Shown: one piece after another, positions 10,252-23,569 of the stretch | How positions within the stretch are numbered: the stretch's first letter is position 1 | Layout of the letters: each line of letters begins with the position of its first letter | Assembly: GCF_026914265.1 (NCBI RefSeq) | Contig: NC_069136.1 | Coordinates: forward strand, 38,095,818-38,159,817 | From: Mya arenaria | Taxonomy: Eukaryota; Mollusca; Bivalvia; Myida; Myidae | DNA: 64,000 nt | Reading direction: 5' to 3' | Notes under the pieces: model-generated | Databases searched by the model: none | What the model was told of the DNA's origin: nothing | Seen by the model: the letters and a program-made list of their open reading frames with translations, nothing else | Translations under genes and position numbers: made by a program

Positions 10252-13200
10252 ATTGTTGCATATAGTATTTATAGTTGCATATACTCTATATATACATGTA
10301 TTTGCATATGGTGTATATAGTTGCATATACACTATACATACATGTAGTTGCATATGGTGTATATAGTTGCATATACTCTATATATACATGTAGTTGCATA
10401 TGGTGTATATAGTTGCATATACTCTATATATACATGTAGTTGCATATGGGGTATATAGTTGCAGTTACTCTATATATACGTGTAGTTGCATATGGGGTAT
10501 ATAGTTGCATATACTCTATATATACGTGTAGTTGCATATGGTGTATATAGTTGCATATACTCTATACAAACGTGTAGTTGCATATGGTGTATATAGTTGC
10601 ATATACTCTATGTATACGTGTAGTTGCATATGGGGTATATAGTTGCATATACTCTATACATACATGTAGTTGCATATGGTGTATATAGTTGCATATACTC
10701 TATACAAACGTGTAGTTGCATATGGTGTATATAGTTGCATATACTCTATATATACGTGTAGTTGCATATGGGGTATATAGTTGCATATACTCTATATATA
10801 CGTGTAGTTGCATATGGTGTATATAGTTGCATATACTCTATATATACGTGTAGTTGCATATGGGGTATATAGTTGCATATACTCTATATATACGTGTAGT
10901 TGCATATGGTGTATATAGTTGCATATACTCTATATATACGTGTAGTTGCATATAGTATATATAGTTGCATATACTCTATATATACATGTACTTGCATATA
11001 GTATATATAGTTGCATATACTCTATATATACATGTACTTGCATATAGTATATATAGTTGCATATACTCTATATATACATGTAGTTGCATATAGTATATAT
11101 AGTTGCATATACTCTATATATACATGTAGTTGCATATAGTATATATAGTTGCATATACTCTATATATACGTGTAGTTGCATATAGTATATATAGTTGCAT
11201 ATACTCTATATATACATGTACTTGCATATAGTATATATAGTTGCATATACTCTATATATACGTGTAGTTGCATATGGTGTATATAGTTGCATATACTCTA
11301 TATATACATGTAGTTGCATATGGTGTATATAGTTGCATATACTCTATATATACATGTACTTGCATATAGTATATATAGTTGCATATACTCTATATATACG
11401 TGTAGTTGCATATGGTGTATATAGTTGCATATACTCTATATATACGTGTAGTTGCATATGGGGTATATAGTTGCATATACTCTATATATACATGTAGTTG
11501 CATATGGTGTATATAGTTGCATATACTCTATATATACGTGTAGTTGCATATGGGGTATATAGTTGCATATACTCTATATATACGTGTAGTTGCATATGGG
11601 GTATATAGTTGCATATACTCTATATATACGTGTAGTTGCATATGGTGTATATAGTTGCATATACTCTATATATACGTGTAGTTGCATATGGGGTATATAG
11701 TTGCATATACTCTATATATACGTGTAGTTGCATATGGTGTATATAGTTGCATATACTCTATATATACATGTAGTTGCATATGGTGTATATAGTTGCATAT
11801 ACTCTATATATACATGTAGTTGCATATGGGGTATATAGTTGCATATACTCAATATATACATGTAGTTGCATATGGTGTATATAGTTGCATATACTCTATA
11901 CATACATGTAGTTGCATATGGTGTATATAGTTGCATATACTCTATATATACATGTAGTTGCATATAGTATATATAGTTGCATTTACTCTATACATACATG
12001 TAGTTGCATATAGTGTATATAGTTGCATATACTCTATACATGCATGTAGTTGCATATAGTATATATAGTTGCATTTACTCTATACATACATGTAGTTGCA
12101 TATAGTATATATAGTTGCATTTACTCTATAGATGCATGTAGTTGCATGTAGTATATATAGTTGCATATACTCTATACATACATGTAGTTGCATGTAGTAT
12201 ATATAGTTGCATATACTCTATACATACATGTAGTTGCATATGGTGTATATAGTTGCATATACTCTATACATACATGTAGTTGCATATAGTATATATAGTT
12301 GCATTTACTCTATAGATACATGTAGTTGCATATGGTGTATATAGTTGCATATACTCTATACATACATGTAGTTGCATATGGTGTATATAGTTGCATATAC
12401 TCTATACATACATGTAGTTGCATATAGTATATATAGTTGCATATACTCTATATATACATGTAGTTGCATATGGTGTATATAGTTGCATATACTCTATATA
12501 TACATGTAGTTGCATATAGTATATATAGTTGCATATACTCTTTACATACATGTAGTTGCATATGGTGTATATAGTTGCATATACTCTATACATACATGTA
12601 TTTGCATATGGTGTATATAGTTGCATATACTCTATACATACATGTAGTTGCATATGGTGTATATAGTTGCATATACTCTATACATACATGTAGTTGCATA
12701 TAGTATATATAGTTGCATATACTCTATACAAGCATGTAGTTGCATATGGTGTATATAGTTGCATATACTCTTTACATACATGTAGTTGCATATGGTGTAT
12801 ATAGTTGCATATACTCTATACATACATGTATTTGCATATGGTGTATATAGTTGCATATACTCTATATATACATGTAGTTGCATATAGTATATATAGTTGC
12901 ATATACTCTATACAAGCATGTAGTTGCATATGGTGTATATAGTTGCATATACTCTTTACATACATGTAGTTGTATATAGTATATATATAGTTGCATATAC
13001 TCTATATATACATGTAGTTGTATATAGTATATATATAGTTGCATATACTCTATATATACGTGTAGTTGCATATGGTGTATATAGTTGCATATACTCTATA
13101 TATACATGTAGTTGCATATAGTATATATAGTTGCATATACTCTATACATGCATGTAGTTGCATATGGTGTATATAGTTGCATATACTCTATACATACATG

Positions 13201-16127
13201 TAGTTACATATGGTGTATATAGTTGTATAAACTCTATACATACATGTAGTTGCATGTAGTATATATAGTTTCATATACTCTATAGATACGTGTAGTTGCA
13301 TATAGTATATATAGTTTCATATACTCTATATATACGTGTAGTTGCATATGGTATATATAGTTGCATATACTCTATATATACGTGTAGTTGCATATGGTAT
13401 ATATAGATGCATATACTCTATATATACGTGTAGTTGCATATAGTATATTTAGTTGCATATACTCTATATATACGTGTAGTTTTTGCATATGGTATATATA
13501 GTTGCATATACTCTATATATACGTGTAGTTGCATATAGTATATTTAGTTGCATATACTCTATATATACGTGTAGTTGCATATAGTATATTTAGTTGCATA
13601 TACTCTATATATACATGTAGTTGCATATAGTATATATATAGTTTTATATACTCTATATATTCATGTAGTTGCATATAGTATATATAGTTTTATATACTCT
13701 ATATTTACATGTAGTTGCATATAGTATATATAGTTTTATATACTCTATATATACATGTAGTTGCATATAGTATATATATTTTATATACTCTATATATACA
13801 TGTAGTTGCATATAGTATATATATTTGCATATACTCTATATATACATGTAGTTGCATATAGTATATATAGTTGCATAAACTCTATATATACGTGTAGTTG
13901 CATATAGTATATATAGTTGCATATACTCTATATATACATGTAGTTGCATATAGTATATATATAGTTGCATATACTCTATATATACATGTAGTTGCATATA
14001 GTATATATAGTTACATATACTCTATATATACACGTAGTTGCATATAGTATATATAGAGTTGCATATACTCTATGTATACGTGTAGTTGCATATAGTATAT
14101 ATAGTTGCATATACTCTATGTATACGTGTAGTTGCATATAGTATATATGGTTGCATATACTTTAAATATACATGTAGTTGCATATAGTATATATATAGTT
14201 GCATTTACTCTATATATACACGTAGTTGCATATAGTATATATAGTTGCATTTACTCTATATATACGTGTAGTTGCATATAGTATATATAGTTGCATATAC
14301 TCTATATATACATGTAGTTGCATATAGTATATATAGTTGCATATACTCTATATATACGTGTAGTTGCATATAGTATATATAGTTGCATATACTCTATATA
14401 TACGTGTAGTTGCATATAATATATATAGTTGCATATACTCTATATATACGTGTAGTTGCATATAATATATATAGTTGCATATACTATATATATACGTGTA
14501 GTTGCATATAGTATATATAGTTGCTTATACTCTATATATACGTGTAGTTGCATATAGTATATATGGTTGCATATACTCTAAATATACATGTAGTTGCATA
14601 TAGTATATATATAGTTGCATTTACTCTATATATACACGTAGTTGCATATAGTATATATAGTTGCATTTACTCTATATATACGTGTAGTTGCATATAGTAT
14701 ATATAGTTGCATATACTCTATATATACATGTAGTTGCATATAGTATATATAGTTGCATATACTCTATATATACGTGTAGTTGCATATACTATATATAGTT
14801 GCATATACTCTATATATACGTGTAGTTGCATATAATATATATAGTTGCATATACTCTATATATACGTGTAGTTGCATATAATATATATAGTTGCATATAC
14901 TATATATATACGTGTAGTTGCATATAGTATATATAGTTGCTTATACTCTATATATACGTGTAGTTGCATATAGTATATATAGTTGCATATACTCTATATA
15001 TACATGTAGTTGCATATAGTATATATAGTTGCATATACTCTATATATACATGTAGTTGCATATAGTATATATAGTTGCATATACTCTATATATACATGTA
15101 GTTGCATATAGTATATATAGTTGCATATACTCTATATGTACGTGTAGTTGCATATAGTATATATAGTTGCATACTCTATATATACATGTAATTGCATATA
15201 GTATATATATAGTTGCATATACTCTATATATACATGTAGTTGCATATAGTATATATAGTTGCATATACTCTATATATACATGTAGTTGCATATTTAATAT
15301 ATAGTTGCATATACTCTATATATACGTGTAGTTGCATATAGTATATATAGTTGCATATACTCTATATATACGTGAAGTTGCATATAGTATATATAGTTGC
15401 ATATACTCTAAATATACATGTAGTTGCATATAGTATATATATATAGTTTTATATACTCTATATATACACGTAGTTGCATATAGTATATATATAGTTGCAT
15501 ATACTCTATATATACGTGTAGTTGCATATAGTATATATAGTTGCATATACTCTATATATACGTGTAGTTGCATATAGTATATATAGTTGCATATACTCTA
15601 TATATACGTGTAGTTGCATATAATATATATAGTTGCATATACTCTATATATACATGTAGTTGCATATAGTATATATAGTTGCATATACTCTATATATACG
15701 TGTAGTTGCATATAGTATATATAGTTGCATATACTCTATATATACGTGTAGTTGCATATAGTCTATATTTACGTGTACTTGCATATAGTATATATAGTTG
15801 CATATACTCTATATATACGTGTAGTTGCATATAGTATATATAGTTACATATACTCTATATGTACGTGTAGTTGCATATAGTATATATAGTTACATATACT
15901 CTATATATACGTGTAGTTGCATATAGTATATATAGTTACATATACTCTATATATACGTGTAGTTGCATATAGTATATATAGTTGCATATACTCTATATAT
16001 ACATGTAGTTGCATATAGTATATATAGTTGCATATACTCTATATATACATGTAGTTGCATATAGTATATATAGTTGCATATACTCTATATATACATGTAG
16101 TTGCATATAGTATATATAGTTGCATAT
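10252..16127. repeat. 46-bp AT-rich tandem array, about 128 copies
   Basis: The unit has two sub-repeats, each beginning AGTTGCATAT: one continues with GGTGTATAT or AGTATATAT, the other with ACTCTATATATACATGT. The array is regionally homogenised. Left units (about 10.25-11.95 kb) carry GGTG or GGGG; middle units (about 11.95-13.2 kb) often carry CTATACATAC; right units carry AGTATATAT, some lengthened by TA. Longer blocks are duplicated: a 230-bp (5-unit) block near 12.40-12.88 kb and a roughly 415-bp (9-unit) block near 14.15-14.98 kb. Open frames of 65-90 codons here are by-products of the repeat. It fills most of the gap between two divergently transcribed genes. Confidence 0.95.
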
Positions 16128-16489
16128 CAGTCAAATTTAACAACAAGGCTATCTTGCTAGACTAGTGTCAGTAGTTAAAGGCAGCATATACATACAACAA
16201 AAATTACATACTTTGTTTGATAACTGAATTTTTAAAATTATAGTGTATTTATTTTTTTCACAGGGTCTATGACCTTCTGGATATTCTGTAAATAAATTCT
16301 GAACTTGTAATAAAATCTAAAGTATTAAAGTTAAGTAAAAATCCATTAAATTATTACATTCCTATTGAAAAAAAACAAACTATTCGTACGTGCAGTTTGT
16401 GTTGACAAACACTGTCCACTTCCTGTTGCATTGATACGCTACACGTATTGATTAGATAGTTGATGATAACTGCAAGGTTGCAAAACCTT
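16128..16489. other. Intergenic stretch between two tandem repeats
   Basis: AT-rich, no gene seen. Confidence 0.45.
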
Positions 16490-16868
16490 TAACAAGTGCA
16501 GGCGCGTAGCTGCCTATACGCGAGTACGCAGCTGATTCCACATAAATCTGCCAAAAAAAGAACAAACAAAAAACAGCCAAAGTTGCAGTATGCGTAGCTG
16601 CCTATATGCGAGTACGCGGCTGATTCCACATAAATCTGCCAAAAAAAGAACAAACAAAAAACAGCCAAAGTTGCAGTATGCGAAGCTGCATATACGCGAG
16701 TACGTGGCTTAGTCCACATGATTCTGACAAAAAAACAAACAAACATAAAAAAACAGCCAAAGTTGCAGTATGCGAAGCTGCATATACGCGAGCACGTGGC
16801 TTAGTCCACATGATTCTGACAAAAAAACAAACAAACATAAAAAAACAGCCAAAGTTGCAGTATGCGTA
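16490..16868. repeat. 88-92-bp tandem repeat, four copies
   Basis: Four units, each with GTAGCTGCCTATACGCGAG or the close GAAGCTGCATATACGCGAG, then a CAAAAAAAGAACAAACAAA tract and CAGCCAAAGTTGCAGTATGC. Two sub-types occur as pairs: the first two units carry GATTCCACATAAATCTGCC, the last two TTAGTCCACATGATTCTGAC. It lies about 325 bp upstream of the transporter start codon. Confidence 0.85.
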
Positions 16869-16920
16869 CTGTACTACATGATCCTAAAACTGCTCATTTT
16901 TCAGTACTAAATAAAGCACA

Positions 16921-17043
16921 TCAGAACGCCCAGAATGCACCAAATTGCACAATGGTTTTCATTTTTTTCCGAGGGGGGCATACCCCAAAACCTCGTAACA
17001 CAATTATGAATCCACATGAATAGAGGTCAAGCTACGCCCCTGA
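16921..17043. repeat. Possible interspersed repeat fragment
   Basis: The words GAATGCACCA and CATACCCCAAAACC recur, reordered and diverged, near 57050-57115. It is a short, low-quality match; it may be the end of a dispersed element. Confidence 0.3.
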
Positions 17044-17192
17044 CCATTGAATGTTCATGCGAAATCGTATGCGTTTGTTATTAAAGCGCACACAATTATT
17101 TGTCCATAACGTAAAAATAAACTTTGAGAAATAAACATTATATGAAATAAAAAGTGGGGAAATAAATAAAGGCGAACGTGAGCTAAATTAAA

Positions 17193-17286
17193 ATGTTTGA
17201 AAGTATGACGTACACGGCTCGACGGAATATTGTTATTTTCGGAGGCTTCCTTATACACCTTTGTCTAGGAAGTTTTTATGCATTCG
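17193..17286 (+). CDS. MFS transporter (oxalate:formate antiporter-like), exon 1 and gene overview
   Basis: Twelve exons from 17193 to 49116 join in phase into 475 codons including the stop (474 residues), a normal size for a 12-helix major facilitator. Exon 1 encodes the cytosolic N-terminus and helix 1 (RRNIVIFGGFLIHLCLGSFY). The ATG has A at -3 and no upstream in-frame choice of similar quality. The donor is TTCG/GTAAGT, phase 1. The helix-1 pattern, the helix 2-3 loop (GSYIERNHGVRIAVG) and the helix 8-9 region (FNSFCRPLWGVVFDKKGFK) resemble the oxalate:formate antiporter group, which also holds animal monocarboxylate-like carriers. The substrate is not known. The membrane assignment is clear from the sequence; the subfamily is inferred. 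Confidence 0.88.
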
Positions 17287-18380
17287 GTAAGTCTTTTCTA
17301 CCAAGTTTACGCATGTGCAACAAGAACTCGTGTATTGTTAACCCTTTCCATATCCCCTTTTCCCTATATCCCAGCGCTTCTTTCAAATTTGTTACGCCAA
17401 TTAACCAGACAAATCAACATAAAGAGCATGTCTATCATTAACAGCAGTTAAAAAAACTTAAAATTGTATCTGCAGGCAATAACAGACCTGATCTGAATAA
17501 GACAAGGAATATCGAGCACTTTCGTCAAATTGTGCTGCCGTAGGCCCCGATGTAACTATGTATGTTTTGACAAGAACAAATCAGTTTGTAATCAATAACA
17601 AATACATGTACCCTTGAATTCGTACCGCTCCCGCTTTCCCTACCCAAAGGTAATTTCCAGGCAATATCATTCCATACAATGTTATGTTTGACCGATGGGT
17701 TCGGACAATCAACACAAGTCACCCGATGCTTATCAACGATCCCACCCTTCGTTCACCCCAATATTCCATACAGCTATTTCCCTAAAAGGGCAGCCAAGAT
17801 GTCTGCCTTCAATACATGGATTTCATTAAAATAAGTTTTCTTAACTGTTTATTTTACACGTTTTTATAGAGTATTTTAACAAGTTCCATTAACTAACGTT
17901 GTTAAAATGAATTAATATATATATATATTAATAAAATGAAAGAACAAAAAATTGTTTGAAGGAAGTCACGTGAAATCGACCATCGTCACGTGAAATGCGT
18001 GACAGCAGTGATTATTGTACAGTTAAAGACCTAGTTTTAAGAATGTTTGGCATGACAATCCCCTGCTGTGCATCTCCTGCTAATTGCACTGATGTCACAG
18101 TAAGGGCCAATTTCCTGTTTATTTGTTTATTGGTTCAGGGCCATTTAGGGTTCATTTCTTTAATAAAACCTCCAAAACTGCAGAGCAAGGTATTCAGTTC
18201 GGAGATCTGATAAGACAATTAGGCAATTAGATTATGATCAATACACAGCGTTTATGTACAATACACGGTTAGAGGGGTGGGGTAACTTATAGAAGGATTA
18301 AACTAGGCCTTTAAAGCAAGAAATCGCTGTGATGAGCTTGTCTAATTCCTTGTCCTAATTTTTTAAACATGATTTGCAAG
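17287..18380 (+). other. Transporter intron 1
   Basis: 1094 bp, phase 1. It includes a short TA run near 17917-17932. No other feature seen. Confidence 0.8.
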
Positions 18381-18570
18381 GCAATATCAGCCCTTACATC
18401 ATGTCTTACCTGCGAAACCGGACACAAGAGACTTGGCTAGTAAACACCCAGAACTCGTGGATCATGAACGCAGCCGCCATTTCCGCGCCAATAGGATCCA
18501 TCACTGGAAGCTACATAGAACGGAACCACGGCGTGAGAATCGCTGTTGGAATTGGGTGTGTGCTGTTTTG
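18381..18570 (+). CDS. MFS transporter, exon 2
   Basis: 190 bases, acceptor GATTTGCAAG and donor TTTTG/GTAAGG. It encodes GNISPYIMSYLRNRT, a loop with WLVNTQNSWIMNAAAISAP (helix 2) and the helix 2-3 loop GSYIERNHGVRIAVG, the counterpart of the MFS G-x-x-x-D-R-x-G-R motif with Glu in place of Asp. It ends in helix 3 (GIGCVLF). Entry phase 1, exit phase 2. Confidence 0.9.
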
Positions 18571-18774
18571 GTAAGGGCTGTTTTGGTTTGGTGGTCAATC
18601 ATAAATCATAAATGTATGTACGTGTATTTAATCAATGGTATTATACTGTATGATCTCTTTCCTGGTAATTTGAAAGGTTAAACTAAGCTACTGTTAAGAT
18701 ACTGGAGGGATTACACAGAGATCACGTAGCTATACTGATAAGGCAAATCAATCTATAAAATTCACACCAAATAT

Positions 18775-19143
18775 TTAAAGATGCACTCTTACTCACAAAT
18801 AAGATTTACCTCAATTAATAATATTGTTTTAAAATTCCAAAAAGGATTAATAAATGTCGAAAAGAATGGTTCTTATGAAGGATACCGAGTTGAATTTGAA
18901 AGAAATTAGCATAAAACACGGTATTTCTACATTATAAAACTAAAGTAGACTACAATATCTGTTAGCGTTCACCAAACATTTAATATTTTTGCGTTTTCTG
19001 CTTTTATACGGTTACAATCTTGTTATCAGTAATTAATATTTTCCATCTATGCATTTTTAGTAAGTAGTTAAAGAGTCATCAGTCAAAATTGATGTTTGTT
19101 ATACATGTGCATGTATTGATTTTGAATAAGAGTGCCACTTTAA
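18775..19143 (+). repeat. MITE family A, copy 2
   Basis: Near-intact copy: starts TTAAAGATGCACTCTTACTC and ends AATAAGAGTGCCACTTTAA, 369 bp. Confidence 0.8.
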
Positions 19144-19508
19144 AGTCCACACCAACATATTTAATATAAGCGAATGAACTCACCCCATATACAGAGAAGG
19201 GTGGGGAGGTATGATATTCTTCCAGAAGTTTTCATATTTCTTTGTCGATAAGCATCGTTTAACCCTTCAATTGTGTCTCCCGTATAACTCCTTGATGGAA
19301 TACACAGAAGTTTAGAGTAGTTAATGTGTAAAATATTGTACTACAGGTCATTTTCGTGAGTTGTTTTATTCTAAGACTTGGAAAAAAAGATGATTATAAA
19401 AACGCAGAAATGTTTAATTATGTTTATCACTTTTGCATGTGCTTTAATCATGTCTAAAGGTTAACTCAGTTAATATTTTGAGTAAACGTACTCCGTACAT
19501 CAAATCCT

Positions 19509-19572
19509 CACTAAACCGGAATCCTCACTAAACCGGAAATTTTGCCCAGTCCGGACCTTGTCCGGTTTAGTG
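19509..19572. repeat. Short inverted repeat
   Basis: CACTAAACCGGA occurs at 19509 and 19526, and its reverse complement TCCGGTTTAGTG at 19561. Probably the end of a DNA transposon or a hairpin; nothing is encoded. Confidence 0.5.
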
Positions 19573-19739
19573 AGTTTCTACTGTATATGCTAAACAAAAC
19601 AAAACAGCACTATATGGCTTTTATTCTAGATTACATAACATGCAAGGCACAATTCAATGGAAATGACAACAAAGCACATAAAATGTATTGTTCTCCACTT
19701 GTAAATTCTAATTGTTTTGAAATAATTGCAGCAACTTTT

Positions 19740-20035
19740 CAGCATATGAATGATCACTTTTTGTAGCGGTTCATTATGAAACCGTGCAAATGATGAGGCA
19801 GAACTCAATAGCTACAGAAACAAGCTCAGTAGCAAAAAGTTTAAACATAAACCCAGTTTAGTGGCACTGGGCAAACGCCAAAGACATAGAACACAAAATC
19901 ACAGACAAGAAACATAGAAGAACAGCACAAAATTCCACAAACAGCACAATGCATACATACTACATATATATTATATTATAATTGTTAGGTACCGCCTTGG
20001 AACGGTCAGTAAAATGTAAATTTACTGGGTGTTTA
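19740..20035. repeat. Possible dispersed repeat, partner at 26230-26465
   Basis: The two places share a similar tail (ACCGCCTTGGAACGGTCAGT here, AACCGTTTTGAACGGTCAGT there), similar CACAAA-rich middles and the same orientation. The match is diverged. Confidence 0.35.
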
Positions 20036-20184
20036 AACCAGTTTGTGTGCACAAACCTCACTCTTATCCCAACAATCCTTAATAAATGTAAAACATGCTG
20101 TATCAATGATTGACTTCAGTGTTAAACCTCTTTGTTTTGCAATGCTAGTGAATGCAGCCCGTACATAATTGTTAACCAGGTTTT

Positions 20185-22215
20185 CAACGAAAACCGGGTT
20201 ATTAGAATGAGGTTGTCGTTGGGCGGGCGGGCTGGCGGGCGGGCGGGCGGTCGTCAAACATTGGTTTCTGTTCACTAACTTTATTTAGCATTGATAGATA
20301 TTGATGAAGCTTGGTGTGTAGGTAGCTTATGAGAAGAGCTAGCTTGGGATTAGTTTTGTGGGGGTGGGGCTAAGGTCAAAGTCACTGTTACTAAAAATAG
20401 AAAAATGGTTTCTGTCCAATAACTTTAGTTAGCATTGATAGATATTGACGAAACTTGGTGTGTAAGTTGCTTATGTGAAGAGCTAGCTTGGGATTGCTTT
20501 TGAGTGGGGAGGGGCTAAGGTCAAGGTCACTATTACTTAAAATAGAAAAATGGTCAAGGTCACTGTTACTTAAAATAGAAAAATGGTTTCTGCCCAATAA
20601 CTTTAGTTAGCATTGACAGATATTGATGAAACTTGGTGTGTAGGTAGCTTATGTGAAGATCTAGCTTGGGATTGCTTTTGAGGGGGTGGGGCTAAGGTCA
20701 AGGTCGCCTGTTACTAAAAATAGAAAAATGGTTTCTGCCCAATAACTTTAGTTAGGATTGATAGATATTGACGAAAGTTGGTTTGTAGGTAGCTTATGTG
20801 AAGAGCTAGCTTGGGATTGCTATTGAGGGGGGGGGGGAGGGCTAAGGTCAAGGTCACTGTTACTTAAAATAGAAAAATGGTTTCTGCCCAATAACTTTAG
20901 TTAGCATTGATATATATTGATAATACTTGGTGTGTAGGTAGCTTATGTACAGAGCTAGCTTCGGATTGCTTTTGAGGGGGGAGGGGCTAAAGTCAAGGTC
21001 ACTATTACTTAAAATAGAAAAATGGTTTCTGCCCAATAACGTAAGTTAGCATTGATAGATATTGATGAAACTTGGTGTGTAGGTAGCTCATGTGAAGAGC
21101 TAGCTTGGAATTGCTTTTGAGTGGGGAGGGGCTAAGGTCAAGGTCACAATTAGGCCTAAAAAAATTGTTTGGTTAGGGTCAACCTTTTCAAAAACAGGTA
21201 GGGTAGGTAGGCTTTTTTATTTATTTATTAGGCTTTATATAAGAATGTAATTTTTATCATTGGATAATGGTGTTAAAGTTATCTTCTGTATTAGCATTTA
21301 AGGTGTTCAACTACAAAGTGAAAAGCAATTAAAAAAAAAGATTTTTTTTTTTTTTTTTTTACTTTTTCATTTTTTTTTCAAATTGACTTTAAAAACGGTA
21401 GGGTCGGCGCCTATTCTGTAGACAGGGTCGGGTAACCCGAACCAAATGTATTTTTTTTTAGGCCTTGCTGAAAATAGAAAAATGGTTTCCGCCCAATAAC
21501 TTTAGTTAGGATTGACAGATATTGATGAAACTTGGTGTGTAGGTAGCATGTGAAGAGCTAGCTTGGGATTGTTTTTGAGTGGGGAGGGGCTACGGTCAAT
21601 GTCACTGTTACTTGAAATAGAAAAATGTTTTTTGCTAAATAACTTTTGATAGTATTGATATATATTGATTAAACTTGGTGTGTGGGTAGCTTATGTAAAG
21701 AGCTCGCTTGGGATTGCTTTTGAGGGGGGTGGGGCTAAGGTCTTGGTCACTGTTACTAAAAAATTAAAAATGGTTTCTGCCCAATAACTTTAGTTAGGAT
21801 TGATAGATATTGACGAAATTTTGTGTGTAGGTACTAGTAGCTTATGTGAAGAGCAAGCTTGGAATTTCTTTTGAGGGGGTGGGGTCAAGGTCACTGTTAC
21901 TAAAAATAGAAAAATGGTTTCTGTCCAATAACTTTAGTTAGCATTGATAGATATTGATGAAACTTAGAGCGAAGGTAGCTGATGTAAAGAGCTAGCTTGG
22001 GAGGTGGGGTCAAGGTCACTGTTCCTAAAAATAGAAAAAATGTTTTTCTGCCCATCAACTTAGTAAGAATTGATGGATAGTGATGAATCTTAGTGTGAAT
22101 ATAGCTTATATGAAGCTCCAGATTGAACTTGCTCATACAACAAATTAATTGGCTATAATTTCTGATTGCCCATAACAAAAACCTGGTTTCGTCGCATTGC
22201 GGCGCTTCTAGTTTT
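20185..22215. repeat. Tandem-repeat element of the GGTCAAGGTCACT type
   Basis: About a dozen diverged units of roughly 110-150 bp, each with AATAGAAAAATGGTTTCTG, CCAATAACTTTAGTTAGCAT, TTGATGAAACTTGGTGTGTA and GGGGCTAAGGTCAAGGTCAC. The left boundary carries AACCAGGTTTTCAACG and a GGGCGGGC run (20221-20250); the right boundary carries the inverted AACAAAAACCTGGTTTCGTC. The ends are therefore inverted repeats and the array is internal to one element. A different MITE interrupts it at about 21150-21465. Confidence 0.75.
21149..21466. repeat. MITE inserted into the tandem element
   Basis: Terminal inverted repeats: left TAGGCCTAAAAAAATTGTTT with GGTTAGGGTCAACC, right GGGTCGGGTAACCCGAACC followed by TTTTTTTTAGGCCT. 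The array resumes immediately on the right with AAAATAGAAAAATGG, so it is a secondary insertion. A related fragment may lie at about 58365-58450 (GGTCGGTCGGGTTACTTG). Confidence 0.65.
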
Positions 22216-22560
22216 TGTAATGTAATGCCAATCCAGCCTTATTTAAGAATTGCTCTGTACAGCGAGCGATTGTTTCTATTGAAACTCTTTTGTGTAGCTT
22301 TTGAAATACTAACCGTGAACCCCGTAATTATTGTATTCTAGATAGATATTCTTTAAACGTCGTCACAATGCAAACTTTATCATTGTTCGGATATGAAAAT
22401 AGTTAAATTGGAGGAAAGTGATAACCTGGTCTAGATTGTTTTAATAAACGATGTGTCATTATCATTCATCATATGTAAGGATTGACATATATGGGCAGTT
22501 AATAATAAAAATAGCACACATAATATCCTTGTCAGCAATGTTTTATCAGAGTGTGAAGAT

Positions 22561-22868
22561 TTAAAGTGACACTCTTATTCCAAATCAATACATACACATG
22601 TATAACAAACATCAATATTGGTTGATAAGGCTTTAACTACTTGCTAAATAATGCATTTACGGAAAATATAAATGATTGATAACAGGATTGTAACCGTGTA
22701 TTGAATAACAGAAAGCGCAAAAATATTAAAAGATTGGTGAATGGTTAAAGCTTAACATTGGTCTACTATAGTCTTATTAGAAAGAAATACCGAGTTTTAT
22801 CCTCATTTCTTTCAAACAATATTATTAGTTGTGGTAAATCTTAATTGGTAATAAGGGTGCATCTTTAA
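22561..22868 (-). repeat. MITE family A, copy 3 (shortened)
   Basis: Reverse orientation: left end TTAAAGTGACACTCTTATTC, right end AAGGGTGCATCTTTAA. About 65 bp shorter than the others through internal loss. Confidence 0.75.
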
Positions 22869-23569
22869 TGTTTTGCAATTCAGTTCAGGGATAAGCGACC
22901 TCAGTTCAAATATACATTTCATTTGTTAACTACATGTGAACTAGCAAAAATGTCCCCCTTTGCACATAGTTAAAACTGATTAACTGCCGATAGTGCAATA
23001 TAGATGGCTGAATATTTCATTGATTTAAATGCTGGTTAGAAATGTAATAAAAGTAATCCTAGTAGGTGCTAATGGATCAACATGTCGTTGAGAACTAAAG
23101 AAAACCATTTGTTGAGAAATATGCTTATGTCTTTTATGTAGATTTTCGCCACAAACATAAAATTACACCATTAGTATCTGCAGTTAAATTTGTTTCCTTA
23201 AATATCCATGATACTATAGGAACGCTGCCAGTTTCATAATTTTCAATGGATGCCGGGCATCTGGATTGTTGTGTCATTCTGAGAATTCGCCGTGCTGTCG
23301 TAAGTTGCATGTATGGTTTCAATAGAATTCCCAACTTTTTTGGCCACTAGTTATTTGTTTTCCAAATTGGAGCCAGTAGAACCGCTTCCCCGACATACAT
23401 TTTCAGTTTCTGCAGCTCTTTGAGAATGAGACTGGAAAGGAAAACAGTAGAAGCAACGATCTTTCTATTTCAATGAGAGAGCATCAATTGCAAAGCATCA
23501 GCGTCGGGATATCTTGAGACGTATTTGTATTACTCTATTTTGTAATCGTTCTTTGCAATGAAGAAAATA

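Noticed and set aside
10078..15573. Repeated 65-91-codon frames rich in Tyr, Met, Cys and Thr
   Set aside because: They are translations of the 46-bp AT-rich array and contain no independent coding signal.
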